From: Aerophototrophica crusticola
Lineage (GTDB): Bacteria > Pseudomonadota > Alphaproteobacteria > Azospirillales > Azospirillaceae
Assembly (NCBI GenBank): GCA_001939945.1
Contig: MOEB01000018.1
Coordinates: forward strand, 28,140-92,139
Reading direction: 5' to 3'
Length of the DNA: 64,000 nucleotides
Under the pieces are notes generated by a model, which had not been told where the DNA came from, did no database searches, and was given only the letters and a program-made list of their open reading frames with translations. Of this stretch, positions 43,540 to 52,876 are shown in pieces. How positions within the stretch are numbered: the stretch's first letter is position 1; each line of letters begins with the position of its first letter. Both the position numbers and the translations under genes were made by a program.

Positions 43540-43806
43540 ATGGCCGACCCCATCCTCGACGACGACCCTTGCGCCGGCATGGACCTGGTGGCCCTGCGCC
43601 AGGGGCTGGAACGGCTGGTGGAGTTGGAACTGTCCATCGTCAAACTGGCGGAGCAGGCGGAGTCCACGCTCCCCACCCCCGACCTGCGCGCCCAGGCCGT
43701 GCCCCTGCTGCGCGACCTGCGCGACCTGGCCGCCAAAGGCTCCGAGGCGCTGGAGGCCCGGCTGAAGGCGCTGGAGGCGGAACGGGGATTGTATCCGGAC
43801 GATTGA
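43540..43806 (+). CDS. Small helical protein of unknown function
   Basis: An 88-residue acidic protein predicted to be two long helices (LVALRQGLERLVELELSIVK, PLLRDLRDLAAKGSEALEAR). The layout recalls chaperone-like helical hairpins, but there is no family I can name. The codon usage matches its neighbours, which supports a real gene; the ribosome binding site is weak. Followed by repeat family C. Confidence 0.55.
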   Translation: MADPILDDDPCAGMDLVALRQGLERLVELELSIVKLAEQAESTLPTPDLRAQAVPLLRDLRDLAAKGSEALEARLKALEAERGLYPDD

Positions 43807-43946
43807 GCGGCCGGGTGGGGCCTTCGCCCCAATGGACAAAATTCCTAATCGTTGCCATGATGATGCCGCACGCCTTCCCCCTGGGGGCCTGCCGGTTCTT
43901 GGCCATGGTGAACGCCCGCCCGATTCCCCGGCCCTGTCGGCCGGCG

Positions 43947-44090
43947 CTTAAGGAGACAAAGGTGACGTGGTCGAGACCCGGTCTCCTTTGTCTCCTTAAG
44001 CCCGAAACCCCAATGATCCCAACACCCTGGGATGAGACACGCGTCACCTTAAGCGTCACCTTCGGTCACCTTAAGGTCAGCTTTGTCACC
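43947..44090. repeat. Hairpin and GTCACCTTAAG array, family C copy 1
   Basis: CTTAAGGAGACAAAGG (43947-43962) and its perfect inverse CCTTTGTCTCCTTAAG (43985-44000) enclose 22 bases. Then GTCACCTTAAG at 44043-44053, GTCACCTTCG at 44055-44064, GTCACCTTAAG at 44065-44075 and GTCACC at 44085-44090, spaced 10-12 bases apart. Related arrays lie at 57999-58145. Confidence 0.8.
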
Positions 44091-44098
44091 GGCCGCGC

Positions 44099-44141
44099 GG
44101 CCGGAGGCGGCCCCGGGTCCACCCCAGGGCCGCCTCCGGCC
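44099..44141 (-). terminator. Strong hairpin downstream of the serralysin gene
   Basis: GGCCGGAGGCGGCCC and GGGCCGCCTCCGGCC form a perfect 15-bp stem with a 13-base loop, starting eight bases after the serralysin stop. No U-run is present, so termination could depend on Rho or the hairpin may protect the mRNA end. Confidence 0.6.
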
Positions 44142-44148
44142 AACCGCC

Positions 44149-45855
44149 TTACGCGCTCGCCGTGCCCAGCAGGAAGTCGTCCGCGTTCAGGGACGACACG
44201 CCCACCAGCTTGATGACGAAGTCCGCCTTGTTGTCCCCGTCCACGTTGCCGGCGACATAGGTGGTGCCGCCGCCCACCGCCTGGTCCGGCCGGGCGTGGA
44301 AGCGGCCCAGGTCGAAGTCCATGTCGTGGCTGCCGGCCCCATAGACGCGCAGCTGGCCGGCCCCGGTGAAGTTCTTCGACCCGATCAGGGTGAAAGCCTG
44401 CAACCCGTCCAGCAGGGTGTTGGCGTCCAGGGTGGTGAAGTCCAGCACGTCGTCGCCGTCCTGGTCGAAGTCCATCACCACGTCCAGCAGGGTGCTGTTC
44501 TTGCCCTTGCCGCCGGTGCCGTCCGCGGCGATGCTGTCGAAGACGAACACGTCGTCCCCGGCGCCGCCCACATAGCGGTCCTGGCCCGTCCCGCCGATCA
44601 GCCGGTCCTTGCCCGCGCCGCCCAGCAGGGTGTCGTTGCCACCGCGGCCGTTCAGGATGTCATCCCCCGCCCCGCCGGTCAGGCTGTTGGCCACGGCATT
44701 GCCGCTGATCCGGTCGTTGCCGCCGCCGCCCACCGCGTTCTCGATGGTGGCGCCATAGGCGATGGAGATGTTGTCCCGCAGCAGGCCCGTGGTGGCGCCA
44801 TAGCGGGCTGCCAGCTCCTTGGACACGGTGGCCGGCAGGTCCTGGATGCCACCGCCGCTGCTGAAGGCGCCGGGGTTCAGGTCGATGGTGCTGGGGGTGT
44901 CCCAGCCGCTCAGGTCCAGCGTGTCGTTGCCGCCCGCGTCCCAGATGGCGACGATGGGCAGCTTGTTCTTGGTGAAGTCGAAGGCCTCGCGGTTGGCGGT
45001 GCTGTTGAAGCCGTACACCGTGTCGCCGGTGCGGGTCGTCGTCTCCGCCCCATAGATGCGCTGCATGGCGGCGATGTCGTGGACCAGCGGCGTGGCCGCG
45101 TACTTGAAGATCAGGTTCTGCCAGTCGATATGGCCGGCCCCCGTCTCATGCGCGCCCCAATAGGACATGACCGAGTATTGCAGGCTGTCCTGGTAATACT
45201 CCGCCAGCCCCTTGTAGGTCAGGGGGATGCCGTCGCTGTAATTGTACTCGCCCGGGTGGGACAGGCCCAGGGCGTGGCCGGACTCATGCACCAGGGTCAG
45301 CAGCCCGTACTCCCCCTCGTCCAGTTGCAGGTTGCTGGCCTGGGCCGGGTTGACCCACACGTCCCCCGCCAGGGGCTTGTACTGGTCGGGGATGCCGGGG
45401 TCCTTGGTGAAGGGCAGGTACGCCCAGGCCTGCGCGGGGCCGGAAATGGTGTTGGCATAGCGCAACTGCGCCGCCCCCATGTCCGCCGTCTCCTTGAAGT
45501 CCGGCGCGATGATGTCGTCCCACAGGCTCAGCGCGTAGCGGGTGGCCTGCTTCTGTGCCTCGCTGAAGGGGGTGAAGCCCGGCGGTTCCGGCTGGTCGGC
45601 GTCGGCATAGGCGGCGCCGAGCTGGCTCTTGTCCGTGAAGAACCCGTAGGTGATCGTCCCGTTCTTGCCCACGTCCCAGCTATAGCCGCTGCGGTTCAGG
45701 TAGGCGGAGATCTTGTCCACGGACCAGACGGGCTTGTCGTTGATGGTGGTGCCCGCGGCCCCGTCGGCGGATGCGGACAGGGTGGGCATGCTCGGCCAGT
45801 CCGTCTCGCGGACCTTGTCCAGGATGGGATTACCGGAAATGGCGCTGTGGCCCAT
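44149..45855 (-). CDS. Serralysin-like M10 zinc metalloprotease with RTX repeats
   Basis: A 568-residue secreted protease. Zinc site HESGHALGLSHP with H190, E191, H194 and H200, Met-turn SVMSYW (M230). From about residue 385 come glycine-rich calcium-binding nonapeptides (GGAGDDILNGRGGNDTLLGG and further copies). The C-terminal domain resembles the serralysin secretion end and no Sec signal is present, so a type I exporter is expected; none of its genes, nor an inhibitor gene, is in the window. ATG 45855 follows GGGGAAACG. Substrates unknown. Confidence 0.93.
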   Translation of the reverse strand: MGHSAISGNPILDKVRETDWPSMPTLSASADGAAGTTINDKPVWSVDKISAYLNRSGYSWDVGKNGTITYGFFTDKSQLGAAYADADQPEPPGFTPFSEAQKQATRYALSLWDDIIAPDFKETADMGAAQLRYANTISGPAQAWAYLPFTKDPGIPDQYKPLAGDVWVNPAQASNLQLDEGEYGLLTLVHESGHALGLSHPGEYNYSDGIPLTYKGLAEYYQDSLQYSVMSYWGAHETGAGHIDWQNLIFKYAATPLVHDIAAMQRIYGAETTTRTGDTVYGFNSTANREAFDFTKNKLPIVAIWDAGGNDTLDLSGWDTPSTIDLNPGAFSSGGGIQDLPATVSKELAARYGATTGLLRDNISIAYGATIENAVGGGGNDRISGNAVANSLTGGAGDDILNGRGGNDTLLGGAGKDRLIGGTGQDRYVGGAGDDVFVFDSIAADGTGGKGKNSTLLDVVMDFDQDGDDVLDFTTLDANTLLDGLQAFTLIGSKNFTGAGQLRVYGAGSHDMDFDLGRFHARPDQAVGGGTTYVAGNVDGDNKADFVIKLVGVSSLNADDFLLGTASA

Positions 45856-46218
45856 AGTGACGTTTCCCCGATCAGGTTGGTTTGTTTGTTTTCCTGACCC
45901 CCGCGGGGACCTGCCGGGCGGCGGGGAATGCGGCCCGGAACGCGACGAAGAAACCCGGTGCCACCACCCCGACCCTCCCCCAATGCCCCCACGGAAGCTG
46001 GGGGCACATTGGCGAACGCACATATCCGGTTGCCAGGACCCAGGCGGGTGGTTCCGGCGCGTTGGGGGTCGTCCTGAGTCGCCATGGTCCTAGGCCCACG
46101 CCAATTTATCGGACAGGATTTTATCGGTTCTTCCACCTGAACCGTTCACCCGCCGACCCCTGGTCCCGGCGCGTCAGGCCCTTATCTATGCAGGGACCGA
46201 TATCGGACGGGGTGCAGG
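45856..46218. other. Intergenic region between divergent serralysin and MBL genes
   Basis: About 360 bases, with TTTATCGG repeated at 46105-46112 and 46120-46127 (15-base period) nearer the MBL gene. It presumably holds two promoters. No gene seen. Confidence 0.4.
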
Positions 46219-47313
46219 ATGGGTTGGATGGACAGGCGGCGGGCCTTGAAGCTGCTGGCGGGCGGGGCGGCGGCCGTCCCGGTGCTGGCCCGGGCCGACG
46301 GGGCCGCCGCCACGGTGCCCCCGGCGGCGGGTGCTGCGCGGCGGGCCACCCGCTTCCCCGTTTCCGACCATTCGGATGGGGAACGCTTCTTCAACGTGGT
46401 GCCGGACAGCGACCGTTCCTTCGGCCAGGTACTGCGCTGGATGACCAGCCGGGACAAGCAGCCCTGGCCCGACCGGGTGGAAAACACACCCTACCCGGCG
46501 CCGGCCAAGGTCGGGCCTGACAAGGTCACCGCCACCTTCATCGGCCATGCCACCTTCCTGGTGCAGGTGGGCGGGGTGGCTTTCCTGACCGACCCGGTCT
46601 ATTCGGAACGGGCCAGCCCCGTCGGCTTCGCCGGCCCCCGCCGGGTGCGCGACCCCGGCCAGCCCCTGTCCGCCCTGCCCAAGGTGGACGTGCTGCTGGT
46701 CAGCCACAACCACTATGACCACCTTGACCTGGACACGCTGGAACAGGTCAAGGCCCTGTGGGACCCGGCCGTGGTCACCGGCCTGGGCAACGGCGCCCTG
46801 CTGGGGCAGGCGGGCCTCTCCCGCATCACCGAGCTGGACTGGTGGCAGTCGGTGGGGGTGGGCGGCGCCACGGTCACCTATACCCCGGCGCAGCATTTCT
46901 CCGCCCGGGGCATCTTCGACCGCAACAAGGCCCTGTGGGGCGGCTTCATGATCCAGGCTGGCGGGGCCACCGTCTATTTCGCCGGCGACACGGGCTATTG
47001 CCCCCATTTCCGGGAAGTGGCCCAGCGCTTCCCCCGCCTCGACCTGGCCCTGCTGCCCATCGGCGCCTATGAGCCGCGCTGGTTCATGCGCGTGGCCCAC
47101 ATGAACCCGGAGGACGCGGTGCAGGCCCACCTGGACCTGAACCCCGGCCGCAGCATCGGCAAGCATTTCGGAACCTTCCGCGACCTGACGGACGAGGCCA
47201 TGGACGCCCCCCTGCGGGACCTGGCCACCGCCCGCGCCGCCAAGGGCCTGGCCGAAGACTCCTTCACCACCCTGGACTTCGGCCAGACGCTGGAGATCGC
47301 GGTGGGCGGTTGA
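46219..47313 (+). CDS. Metallo-beta-lactamase fold hydrolase, NAPE-PLD/RomA-like
   Basis: A 364-residue protein with an N-terminal twin-arginine-like signal (DRRRALKLLAGGAAAVPVLA), then the MBL fold: FIGHATFLVQVGGVAFLTDP and the zinc motif SHNHYDHLD (H163, H165, D167, H168), AQHFSARG, YFAGDTGYC and a final His in GKHFGTF. This matches the NAPE-hydrolysing phospholipase D / RomA group. The likely product is a periplasmic or membrane-attached phosphodiesterase; the substrate is unproven. Confidence 0.88.
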   Translation: MGWMDRRRALKLLAGGAAAVPVLARADGAAATVPPAAGAARRATRFPVSDHSDGERFFNVVPDSDRSFGQVLRWMTSRDKQPWPDRVENTPYPAPAKVGPDKVTATFIGHATFLVQVGGVAFLTDPVYSERASPVGFAGPRRVRDPGQPLSALPKVDVLLVSHNHYDHLDLDTLEQVKALWDPAVVTGLGNGALLGQAGLSRITELDWWQSVGVGGATVTYTPAQHFSARGIFDRNKALWGGFMIQAGGATVYFAGDTGYCPHFREVAQRFPRLDLALLPIGAYEPRWFMRVAHMNPEDAVQAHLDLNPGRSIGKHFGTFRDLTDEAMDAPLRDLATARAAKGLAEDSFTTLDFGQTLEIAVGG

Positions 47314-47334
47314 CCCGACGACCGACGGTACCGG

Positions 47335-47425
47335 GGAATGTCGGGGTTCCCGATGGTCACCCCGACCTACGGCGCCATCGTAGGTCGGGGTGAGGCGCCA
47401 GCCGAACCCCGACATCCCGGGATCA
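47335..47425. repeat. Short inverted repeat 'TAGGTCGGGGTGA' type
   Basis: GGAATGTCGGGGTTCCCGAT at 47336 and AACCCCGACATCCCGG at 47406-47421 flank a hairpin CACCCCGACCTACGGCGCC / GTAGGTCGGGGTGAGGC (47360-47398). This is a common intergenic palindrome of proteobacteria. A trace lies at 57726-57760. Confidence 0.65.
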
Positions 47426-49774
47426 CTCCACCCCCACCGGCAGCAACCGGTTCACCCGCGCCTTCAGCACCTGCACGGAAAAGGGCTTGGGCAGCAGGTC
47501 GGTGCCCATGCCCAGGGCGTCGCCGGCCAGGGCGGCGGCGTGGGCATAGCCGGTCATGAACAGGACCCGCAGGTCCGGGTGGCGTTCCCGCGCGGCCTCT
47601 GCCAACTGCCGGCCGTTGATGCCGGGCAGGCCCACGTCGGTCAGCAGCAGGTCCGGGGCCGGCCCCTGTTGCAGCATGTCCAGCGCCACCTCCCCGTCCG
47701 CCGCCTCCAGCACCGTGTGGCCGGCGGCGCGCAGTTCCTTCACCACCAGCAAGCGGACCAGCGCCTCGTCCTCCACCACCAGGATGCGGGCCCTGCCGGG
47801 CTGCTCCGCGGGCAGGGGGTCCTCCGGCGCCGGGATGCAGGCCACGGTGCCGGCGTGCCGCGGCAGGAAGATGGACACGATGGTACCCCGGCCCGGCGCG
47901 CTCTGGATCTGGGCAAAGCCGCCGGACTGCTTGGCGAAGCCATAGACCTGGGACAGGCCCAGCCCCGTGCCCTGGCCCAGGGGCTTGGTGGTGAAGAACG
48001 GGTCGAAGGCCTGTTCCAGCACGTCGCGGCCCATGCCGCAGCCATTGTCCGCCACCGACAGGCGGACATAGTCCCCCGGGCGGGCGTCGGGGCAACTGCC
48101 GCACTCCCCCGGTGCCAGGGTAACGTTGGCCGTCTCCAGCATCAGCCGCCCGCCATCCGGCATGGCGTCCCGGGCGTTGATGCCCAGGTTCAGGATGGCG
48201 CTTTCCATCTGGTGTGCGTCGCACCAGGTCAGCCACAGGTCCGGGGCCGGCCGCCGCTCCACCTTGATCCCCTCGCCCAAGGCCTGGCGCAGCAGGTCCT
48301 CCGTCCCCGCCAGCAGGGCGTTCAAATCCGTGGCCGCCGGTGCCAGCGCCTGGCGGCGGGAAAAGGCCAGCAGCCGTTGGGTCAGCGCCGCGGCCCGCTG
48401 GGCGGCCGCCGCGGCAGCCTCGATCTCCTCCGCCAGCTCCCCCTGCTCGGGGCCCAGCCGGCGGGTGGCGACCTCCAGGTTGCCCTGGATGATGGTCAGC
48501 AGATTGTTGAAGTCGTGGGCCACGCCGCCGGTCAGCCGGCCCAGCGCCTCCATCTTCTGGGACTGGCGCAGGGCGGTCTCCGCCTGCTGCCGCTCCGCGG
48601 TCTCCCGGGCCAGGGCGGCCTCGGCCTGGCGGCGTTCGGTGATGTCGCGGGAACTGCCGATGATGCGGGTGAAGGGGCCGTCCCCCTCCCGCACGGGCAC
48701 CAGCACCGTGTCCCAGCAACGCTTGCCCGCCGGCAGCTCCAGCGTCTCCTCATAGCTGATGGGGTGGCCCGCCTCCAGGCAACGCCGGTAGTTGGCGGAC
48801 ACCTCCGCGGCGATCGGCCCGGGGAGCACCTCCTCCAGCCGCTTGCCCCGGATCTCGGCGATGCGCAGGCCGGTGGACCGCTGGTGGGCGGGGTTCAGCT
48901 CCTCGAAGGCGAAGCCGCCATCGGGGGTGATGGCGAAGCTGAACAGGCTTTCCGCCGTGTTGTCGAAATAGCCGCGATAGATGGCCACCACCTCCTGCCG
49001 CGACCGGGCCAGGGGCGTGATGTCGAAGGCCAGGGTATAGATGCCGTTCACCCGCCCGTCCGGCCCGCGGCTGGGCAGGTAGTCCGCCCGGACCACCCGG
49101 GGGCCGCAGGGATAGGGCATCTCCGCCTCGAACGACACCCGCTCCCCCGCCAGGGCGGCGGCCACCCGCGGGGCGATGACCTCATAGGCTTCCCGGCCCA
49201 GCACCTTGGGCATGGAGCGGCCCAGCACATGGTCCGGCTCCAGCCCGAACCAGTCGCGGTAAGCGGCGTTGACGAACTGGTAGCGCAGGTCCGGCCCGAT
49301 GCGGGCGATCAGGGCGGGCATGGCGTCGGTCAACAGCCGCAGCCGTGCCTCCCCCTCGCGCAGGGCCTGTTCCACGGCCCGCCGTTCCGACACGTCCTCC
49401 CCCGCCATGATCACGTGGCGGGGCCGGCCCTGGGCGTCGCGGGACAGGGAGATGTGCAGCCGCAGCCAGACCACGTGCCCGTCCCGGTGCAGGAAGCGCC
49501 GCTCCACCGCATAGGGGCCCACGTCGCCGCGCACCAGCGCGTCCAGCCCGGTGCGGGATGCCTCCCGGTCGTCAGGGTGGACCACGTCATAGCCGCTGCG
49601 GCCCAGGATGTCCCCCGCCCGGTAGCCGATCAGGCCGGCGATGGCGTCGTTGGCCAGGGCGATGCGCCAGGTAACGGGATCGACCAGCACCATCCCCACG
49701 CCGGACAGCTCGAAGGCCGCCCGGTACGGGTCGTCTTGGGGAAAGCCCGTTGATGTCTCGGGCAGGACCTGCAT
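47423..49774 (-). CDS. Multi-PAS hybrid histidine kinase (soluble)
   Basis: A 783-residue cytoplasmic kinase with no transmembrane segment. Three PAS domains (about 15-130, 145-260, 265-390; [54 protein letters not shown]) precede a HisKA with phospho-His in [17 protein letters not shown], a HATPase domain ([35 protein letters not shown]), and a receiver with phospho-Asp in [10 protein letters not shown]. Start: ATG 49774 (GGAG close upstream) or GTG 49786. Signal and output protein are unknown. Confidence 0.92.
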   Translation of the reverse strand: MQVLPETSTGFPQDDPYRAAFELSGVGMVLVDPVTWRIALANDAIAGLIGYRAGDILGRSGYDVVHPDDREASRTGLDALVRGDVGPYAVERRFLHRDGHVVWLRLHISLSRDAQGRPRHVIMAGEDVSERRAVEQALREGEARLRLLTDAMPALIARIGPDLRYQFVNAAYRDWFGLEPDHVLGRSMPKVLGREAYEVIAPRVAAALAGERVSFEAEMPYPCGPRVVRADYLPSRGPDGRVNGIYTLAFDITPLARSRQEVVAIYRGYFDNTAESLFSFAITPDGGFAFEELNPAHQRSTGLRIAEIRGKRLEEVLPGPIAAEVSANYRRCLEAGHPISYEETLELPAGKRCWDTVLVPVREGDGPFTRIIGSSRDITERRQAEAALARETAERQQAETALRQSQKMEALGRLTGGVAHDFNNLLTIIQGNLEVATRRLGPEQGELAEEIEAAAAAAQRAAALTQRLLAFSRRQALAPAATDLNALLAGTEDLLRQALGEGIKVERRPAPDLWLTWCDAHQMESAILNLGINARDAMPDGGRLMLETANVTLAPGECGSCPDARPGDYVRLSVADNGCGMGRDVLEQAFDPFFTTKPLGQGTGLGLSQVYGFAKQSGGFAQIQSAPGRGTIVSIFLPRHAGTVACIPAPEDPLPAEQPGRARILVVEDEALVRLLVVKELRAAGHTVLEAADGEVALDMLQQGPAPDLLLTDVGLPGINGRQLAEAARERHPDLRVLFMTGYAHAAALAGDALGMGTDLLPKPFSVQVLKARVNRLLPVGVE

Positions 49775-49966
49775 GGGCTCCGGCACGCTTCGGGTGGGTT
49801 AGCCAGGGTGGGCCGCACCATGCCATCCCGATGCAAAGCCACGCCAGCCCGCCAAGCCCTTGTTCCCCGGTGCAATAGAATTACCTCATAATCTCAGCCA
49901 GTGGCGCGGCCAGCCTGGACAGTTGCTAGCCCGGAACAATGCCGCTATAGCAGCGACCACATTCCG

Positions 49967-49982
49967 TTTACGGAAACGTAAG
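49967..49982 (+). promoter_or_regulatory. ACG/CGT palindrome upstream of the FadL-type gene
   Basis: TTTACGGAAACGTAAG, with TTACG-N4-CGTAA half-sites, 80 bases before the FadL-type start. As I recall, LiuR (MerR family) regulators of branched-chain amino acid and fatty acid degradation bind a TTTACGTAAACGTAAA-like site, which differs here in two positions. This is a candidate operator only. Confidence 0.4.
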
Positions 49983-50062
49983 CTCAACAGGCCCGGACCA
50001 GGGCCGGCCTGCCGAACCGGACCCCACCCCGGCCGGGGTCCCGCACTGCCAGGGAAGAAACC

Positions 50063-51400
50063 GTGACCCGCCACCACCGCTCCCCCCTCCGCCCCGCCCT
50101 GCTGGCCGCCACCGTGCTGGCCGGCCTGTTGCCCGCCACGGCCCTCGCCGGCGGATTCCAGATCCGGGAAAACAGCGCCGCCGGGCAGGGCCTGTCCTAT
50201 GCCGGCAACGCCAGCGACCCGCGCGATTTCAGCATCATCTTCAACAACCCCGCCGCCATGGCCGGCCTGGCCCGGTCCGGCGGTGAGGCGGGCGTCAGCC
50301 TGATCATGCCGCGCAGCGACTTCGACGGGTCCGGCACCGACGCGCTGGGCCGCCCCCTGACCGGCGGCACGGACAAGACCACCGACGCCATCCCCGTGCC
50401 GGCCGCCTACCTGGCCTTCGTGCCGGAGGGGCAGCCCTGGCGTGCCGGCCTCGCCATCACGGCCCCCTACGGCCTGATCACCGAGTATGACCGGGACTGG
50501 GTGGGCCGCTACACCGCGCTCTATTCCAAGCTGGAAACGCTGAACGTCAATCTGGCCGGTTCCTGGCAGGTGACGCCGACCCTGTCGCTCGGCGCCGGCC
50601 TGTCGGCCCAGCGGGCAGAGGCCAAGCTGACCAACGCCGTGGATTTCGGCGCCTTGCTGGCGTCCTTGCGCGTCCCCGGCTTCCTGCCGCAGGGCGCGGA
50701 CGGCCGTGCCGTGGTGGAAGGTGACGATTGGGGCTTCGGCGGGAACCTGGGCCTCTGGTACCAGCCCGCCCCCAGCACCCGGCTGGGCCTGACCTGGCGG
50801 TCGGAGATCGAGCATAACCTGGAAGGGAAGGGGCGGTTCGAGACGCCGGCCAACGTCCGCGCCGTGCTGACCGCCGCCAACGTCCAGGCCTTCCAGCCGG
50901 AAGGGGGCGTGCGCGCCGACGTGACCACCCCGCAGACCGTGGAAGCCGCGGTCAGCCACGACATCGGCCGCCTGACCCTGCACGGCTCCGTCGCCTGGAC
51001 CGACTGGTCCACCTTCGAGGAGATCCGCGTCCGCTTCGACAACCCCGCCCAGCCCGACGCGCTGGACGAGCAGTTCTGGCGGGACACCTGGTTCTTCGCC
51101 GTCGGCGCCAGCATGAAGCTGGACGACCCGGCCTGGACCTTGCGCGCCGGTGTCGCCTATGACGAGACCCCGACCCGGGACGAATACCGCACCCCCCGCA
51201 TCGCCGACGGCGACCGGGTCTGGACCTCCGTCGGCGCCTCCTGGGCCCCGAACGCGAACCTGGCCCTGGATTTCGGCTACACCCACCTGTTCGTGGAGGA
51301 CAGCCGCGTCGACAACGCCACCTCCCTGGGCAACCGCATCAGCGGCACCTTCGAGAACAGCGCCGACATCCTGTCCCTGACGGTGCGGTACAACTTCTGA
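50063..51400 (+). CDS. FadL/OmpP1-type outer-membrane hydrophobic substrate transporter
   Basis: A 445-residue outer-membrane barrel. Signal peptide ends near ATALA-GGF (residue 29). The mature N-terminus GGFQIRENSAAGQGLSYAGN forms the FadL hatch with the NPA motif (FNNPAAMAGL). Central AITAPYGLITEYDRDWVGRY and the terminal LSLTVRYNF with final aromatic residue are family traits. GTG 50063 follows GGGAAGAAA. Likely takes up long-chain fatty acids or other hydrophobic compounds. Confidence 0.92.
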   Translation: MTRHHRSPLRPALLAATVLAGLLPATALAGGFQIRENSAAGQGLSYAGNASDPRDFSIIFNNPAAMAGLARSGGEAGVSLIMPRSDFDGSGTDALGRPLTGGTDKTTDAIPVPAAYLAFVPEGQPWRAGLAITAPYGLITEYDRDWVGRYTALYSKLETLNVNLAGSWQVTPTLSLGAGLSAQRAEAKLTNAVDFGALLASLRVPGFLPQGADGRAVVEGDDWGFGGNLGLWYQPAPSTRLGLTWRSEIEHNLEGKGRFETPANVRAVLTAANVQAFQPEGGVRADVTTPQTVEAAVSHDIGRLTLHGSVAWTDWSTFEEIRVRFDNPAQPDALDEQFWRDTWFFAVGASMKLDDPAWTLRAGVAYDETPTRDEYRTPRIADGDRVWTSVGASWAPNANLALDFGYTHLFVEDSRVDNATSLGNRISGTFENSADILSLTVRYNF

Positions 51401-51463
51401 CCCTCACCCCTTGCCGAAACCGGGCCTCCCATGTTCGCTACGCCTGTAGAGACGGGGAGGCCC

Positions 51464-52432
51464 ATGGCAACGGCACGAGCTTTCTGGGTGGCGGAACCCG
51501 GGCGGGGGGAAATCCGGGCGGAACCCCTGCCGCCCCCCGCCGACGGGGAGGTGCTGGTCCGCACCCTCGCCAGCGGCATCAGCCGGGGGACCGAGTCGCT
51601 GGTCTTCCAGGGGCTGGTGCCGCCGTCCCTCCATGACACCATGCGCTGCCCCTTCCAGGCCGGCGGGTTCCCCGGGCCGGTCAAGTACGGCTACGCCGCC
51701 GTCGGGGTGGTGGGGCAGGGGCCCGACAGCTTGGTCGGCCACCGCGTCTTCGTCCTGCACCCGCACCAGGACCGGTTCACCGTCCCGGCCACCGCCTGCC
51801 GCTTGGTCCCCGACGGGGTGCCCGACCACCGCGCCGTCCTGGCCGCGAACCTGGAGACGGCGCTGAACATCCTGTGGGACGGCGGCGCCACCGCCGGCCA
51901 GCGCATCGCGGTGATCGGCGCCGGGGTGGTGGGCTGCCTCGCCGCCTGGCTCTGCGCCGGCCTGCCGGGGGCAGAGGTGCAACTCGTCGACATCGACCCG
52001 GCCCGGGCCGCCGTCGCCGCCTCCCTGGGCGTGCCCTTCACCCATCCGGACGGGGCCAAGGGCGACCGCGACCTGGTCATCCACGCCAGCGGCAGCGCGT
52101 CCGGCCTCGCCACCGCCCTCGACCTGGCGGGGCTGGAGGCGACGGTGGTCGAGGCCTCCTGGTACGGCGACCGTCCCGTGGCCGCGCCCCTGGGCGCCGG
52201 CTTCCATCCGAAGCGGCTGCGGCTCGTCTCCAGCCAGGTGGGCCAGGTCTCCCCCGGCTTCCGCCCGCGCTGGAGCCATGCGGACCGGCTGGACCTGGCC
52301 CTTTCCCTCCTCACTGACCCCGCCCTGGACGCGCTGCTGGAGGGGCCGACGCCCTTCCCCGACCTGCCCGCCCTCATGCCGCGCTTGGCGAGGGGCGGCG
52401 GGTTGTGCCATGTCATCTCCTATCCGACCTGA
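51464..52432 (+). CDS. Zinc-type alcohol dehydrogenase-like protein without zinc ligands
   Basis: A 322-residue medium-chain dehydrogenase fold. GTESLVFQGLVP and KYGYAAVGVVGQGPDSLVGHRVF match the N-terminal domain; the Rossmann motif is IAVIGAGVVGCLAAW followed by VDIDPARAA, suggesting NAD. The Cys/His ligands of catalytic zinc (GHE in family members) are not visible; this resembles the BchC-type branch. ATG 51464 follows GGGGAGG; ATG 51431 is the alternative. First gene of a four-gene cluster, 15 bases before the PTPS-like gene. Predicted oxidoreductase of an unknown metabolite. Confidence 0.8.
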   Translation: MATARAFWVAEPGRGEIRAEPLPPPADGEVLVRTLASGISRGTESLVFQGLVPPSLHDTMRCPFQAGGFPGPVKYGYAAVGVVGQGPDSLVGHRVFVLHPHQDRFTVPATACRLVPDGVPDHRAVLAANLETALNILWDGGATAGQRIAVIGAGVVGCLAAWLCAGLPGAEVQLVDIDPARAAVAASLGVPFTHPDGAKGDRDLVIHASGSASGLATALDLAGLEATVVEASWYGDRPVAAPLGAGFHPKRLRLVSSQVGQVSPGFRPRWSHADRLDLALSLLTDPALDALLEGPTPFPDLPALMPRLARGGGLCHVISYPT

Positions 52433-52447
52433 GATAGGGGATGGCCC

Positions 52448-52876
52448 ATGTATGGCTTGACGGTCCGGGACCACATCATGGTCGCCCACAGCTTCGTGGG
52501 CGCTGTCTTCGGCCCGGCCCAGCGGCTGCACGGCGCCACCTTCGTGGTGGATGCGGAGTTCCGCCGCCGCTGCCTGTCGCCTGACGGGCTGGTGGTGGAC
52601 ATCGGCCTGGCCTCTTCCCTGCTGAAGCAGGTGCTGGCCCCCCTGAACTACGTGAACCTGGACGAGCTGCCGGACTTCCGCGGCCGCAACACCACCACCG
52701 AGTTCCTGGCGGGGGAGATCCACCGCCGCCTCTGCGCCGGCCTGTTCGCCGGAGCCCTGGGCGCCGACGGCCGCGCGGTGGAGTCCATGAAGATCACCCT
52801 GCACGAATCCCACGCCGCCTGGGCCAGCTTCGAGGGCCCGGTGGTGGAGCCCGCCCCCGCCGGAATCCACGTATGA
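52448..52876 (+). CDS. 6-pyruvoyl-tetrahydropterin synthase/QueD homologue lacking catalytic residues
   Basis: A 142-residue protein with the T-fold of 6-PTPS/QueD. Two zinc His are kept: H14 in MVAHSFVG and H28 in RLHGATF. The third, the second His of the usual HGH, is Ala30, and the catalytic Cys position is Ala24. The LDH motif is replaced by LNYVNLDEL, while NTTTEF retains the substrate-binding Glu. Standard PTPS or CPH4 synthase activity is doubtful. It is followed by GTG-free overlap ATGA with the glycosyltransferase. It may bind a related pterin or purine. Confidence 0.8.
   Translation: MYGLTVRDHIMVAHSFVGAVFGPAQRLHGATFVVDAEFRRRCLSPDGLVVDIGLASSLLKQVLAPLNYVNLDELPDFRGRNTTTEFLAGEIHRRLCAGLFAGALGADGRAVESMKITLHESHAAWASFEGPVVEPAPAGIHV

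Noticed and set aside
43947..44075. CRISPR array
   Set aside because: Repeats are about 11 bases and partly contiguous without unique 30-base spacers, and no cas gene is present.
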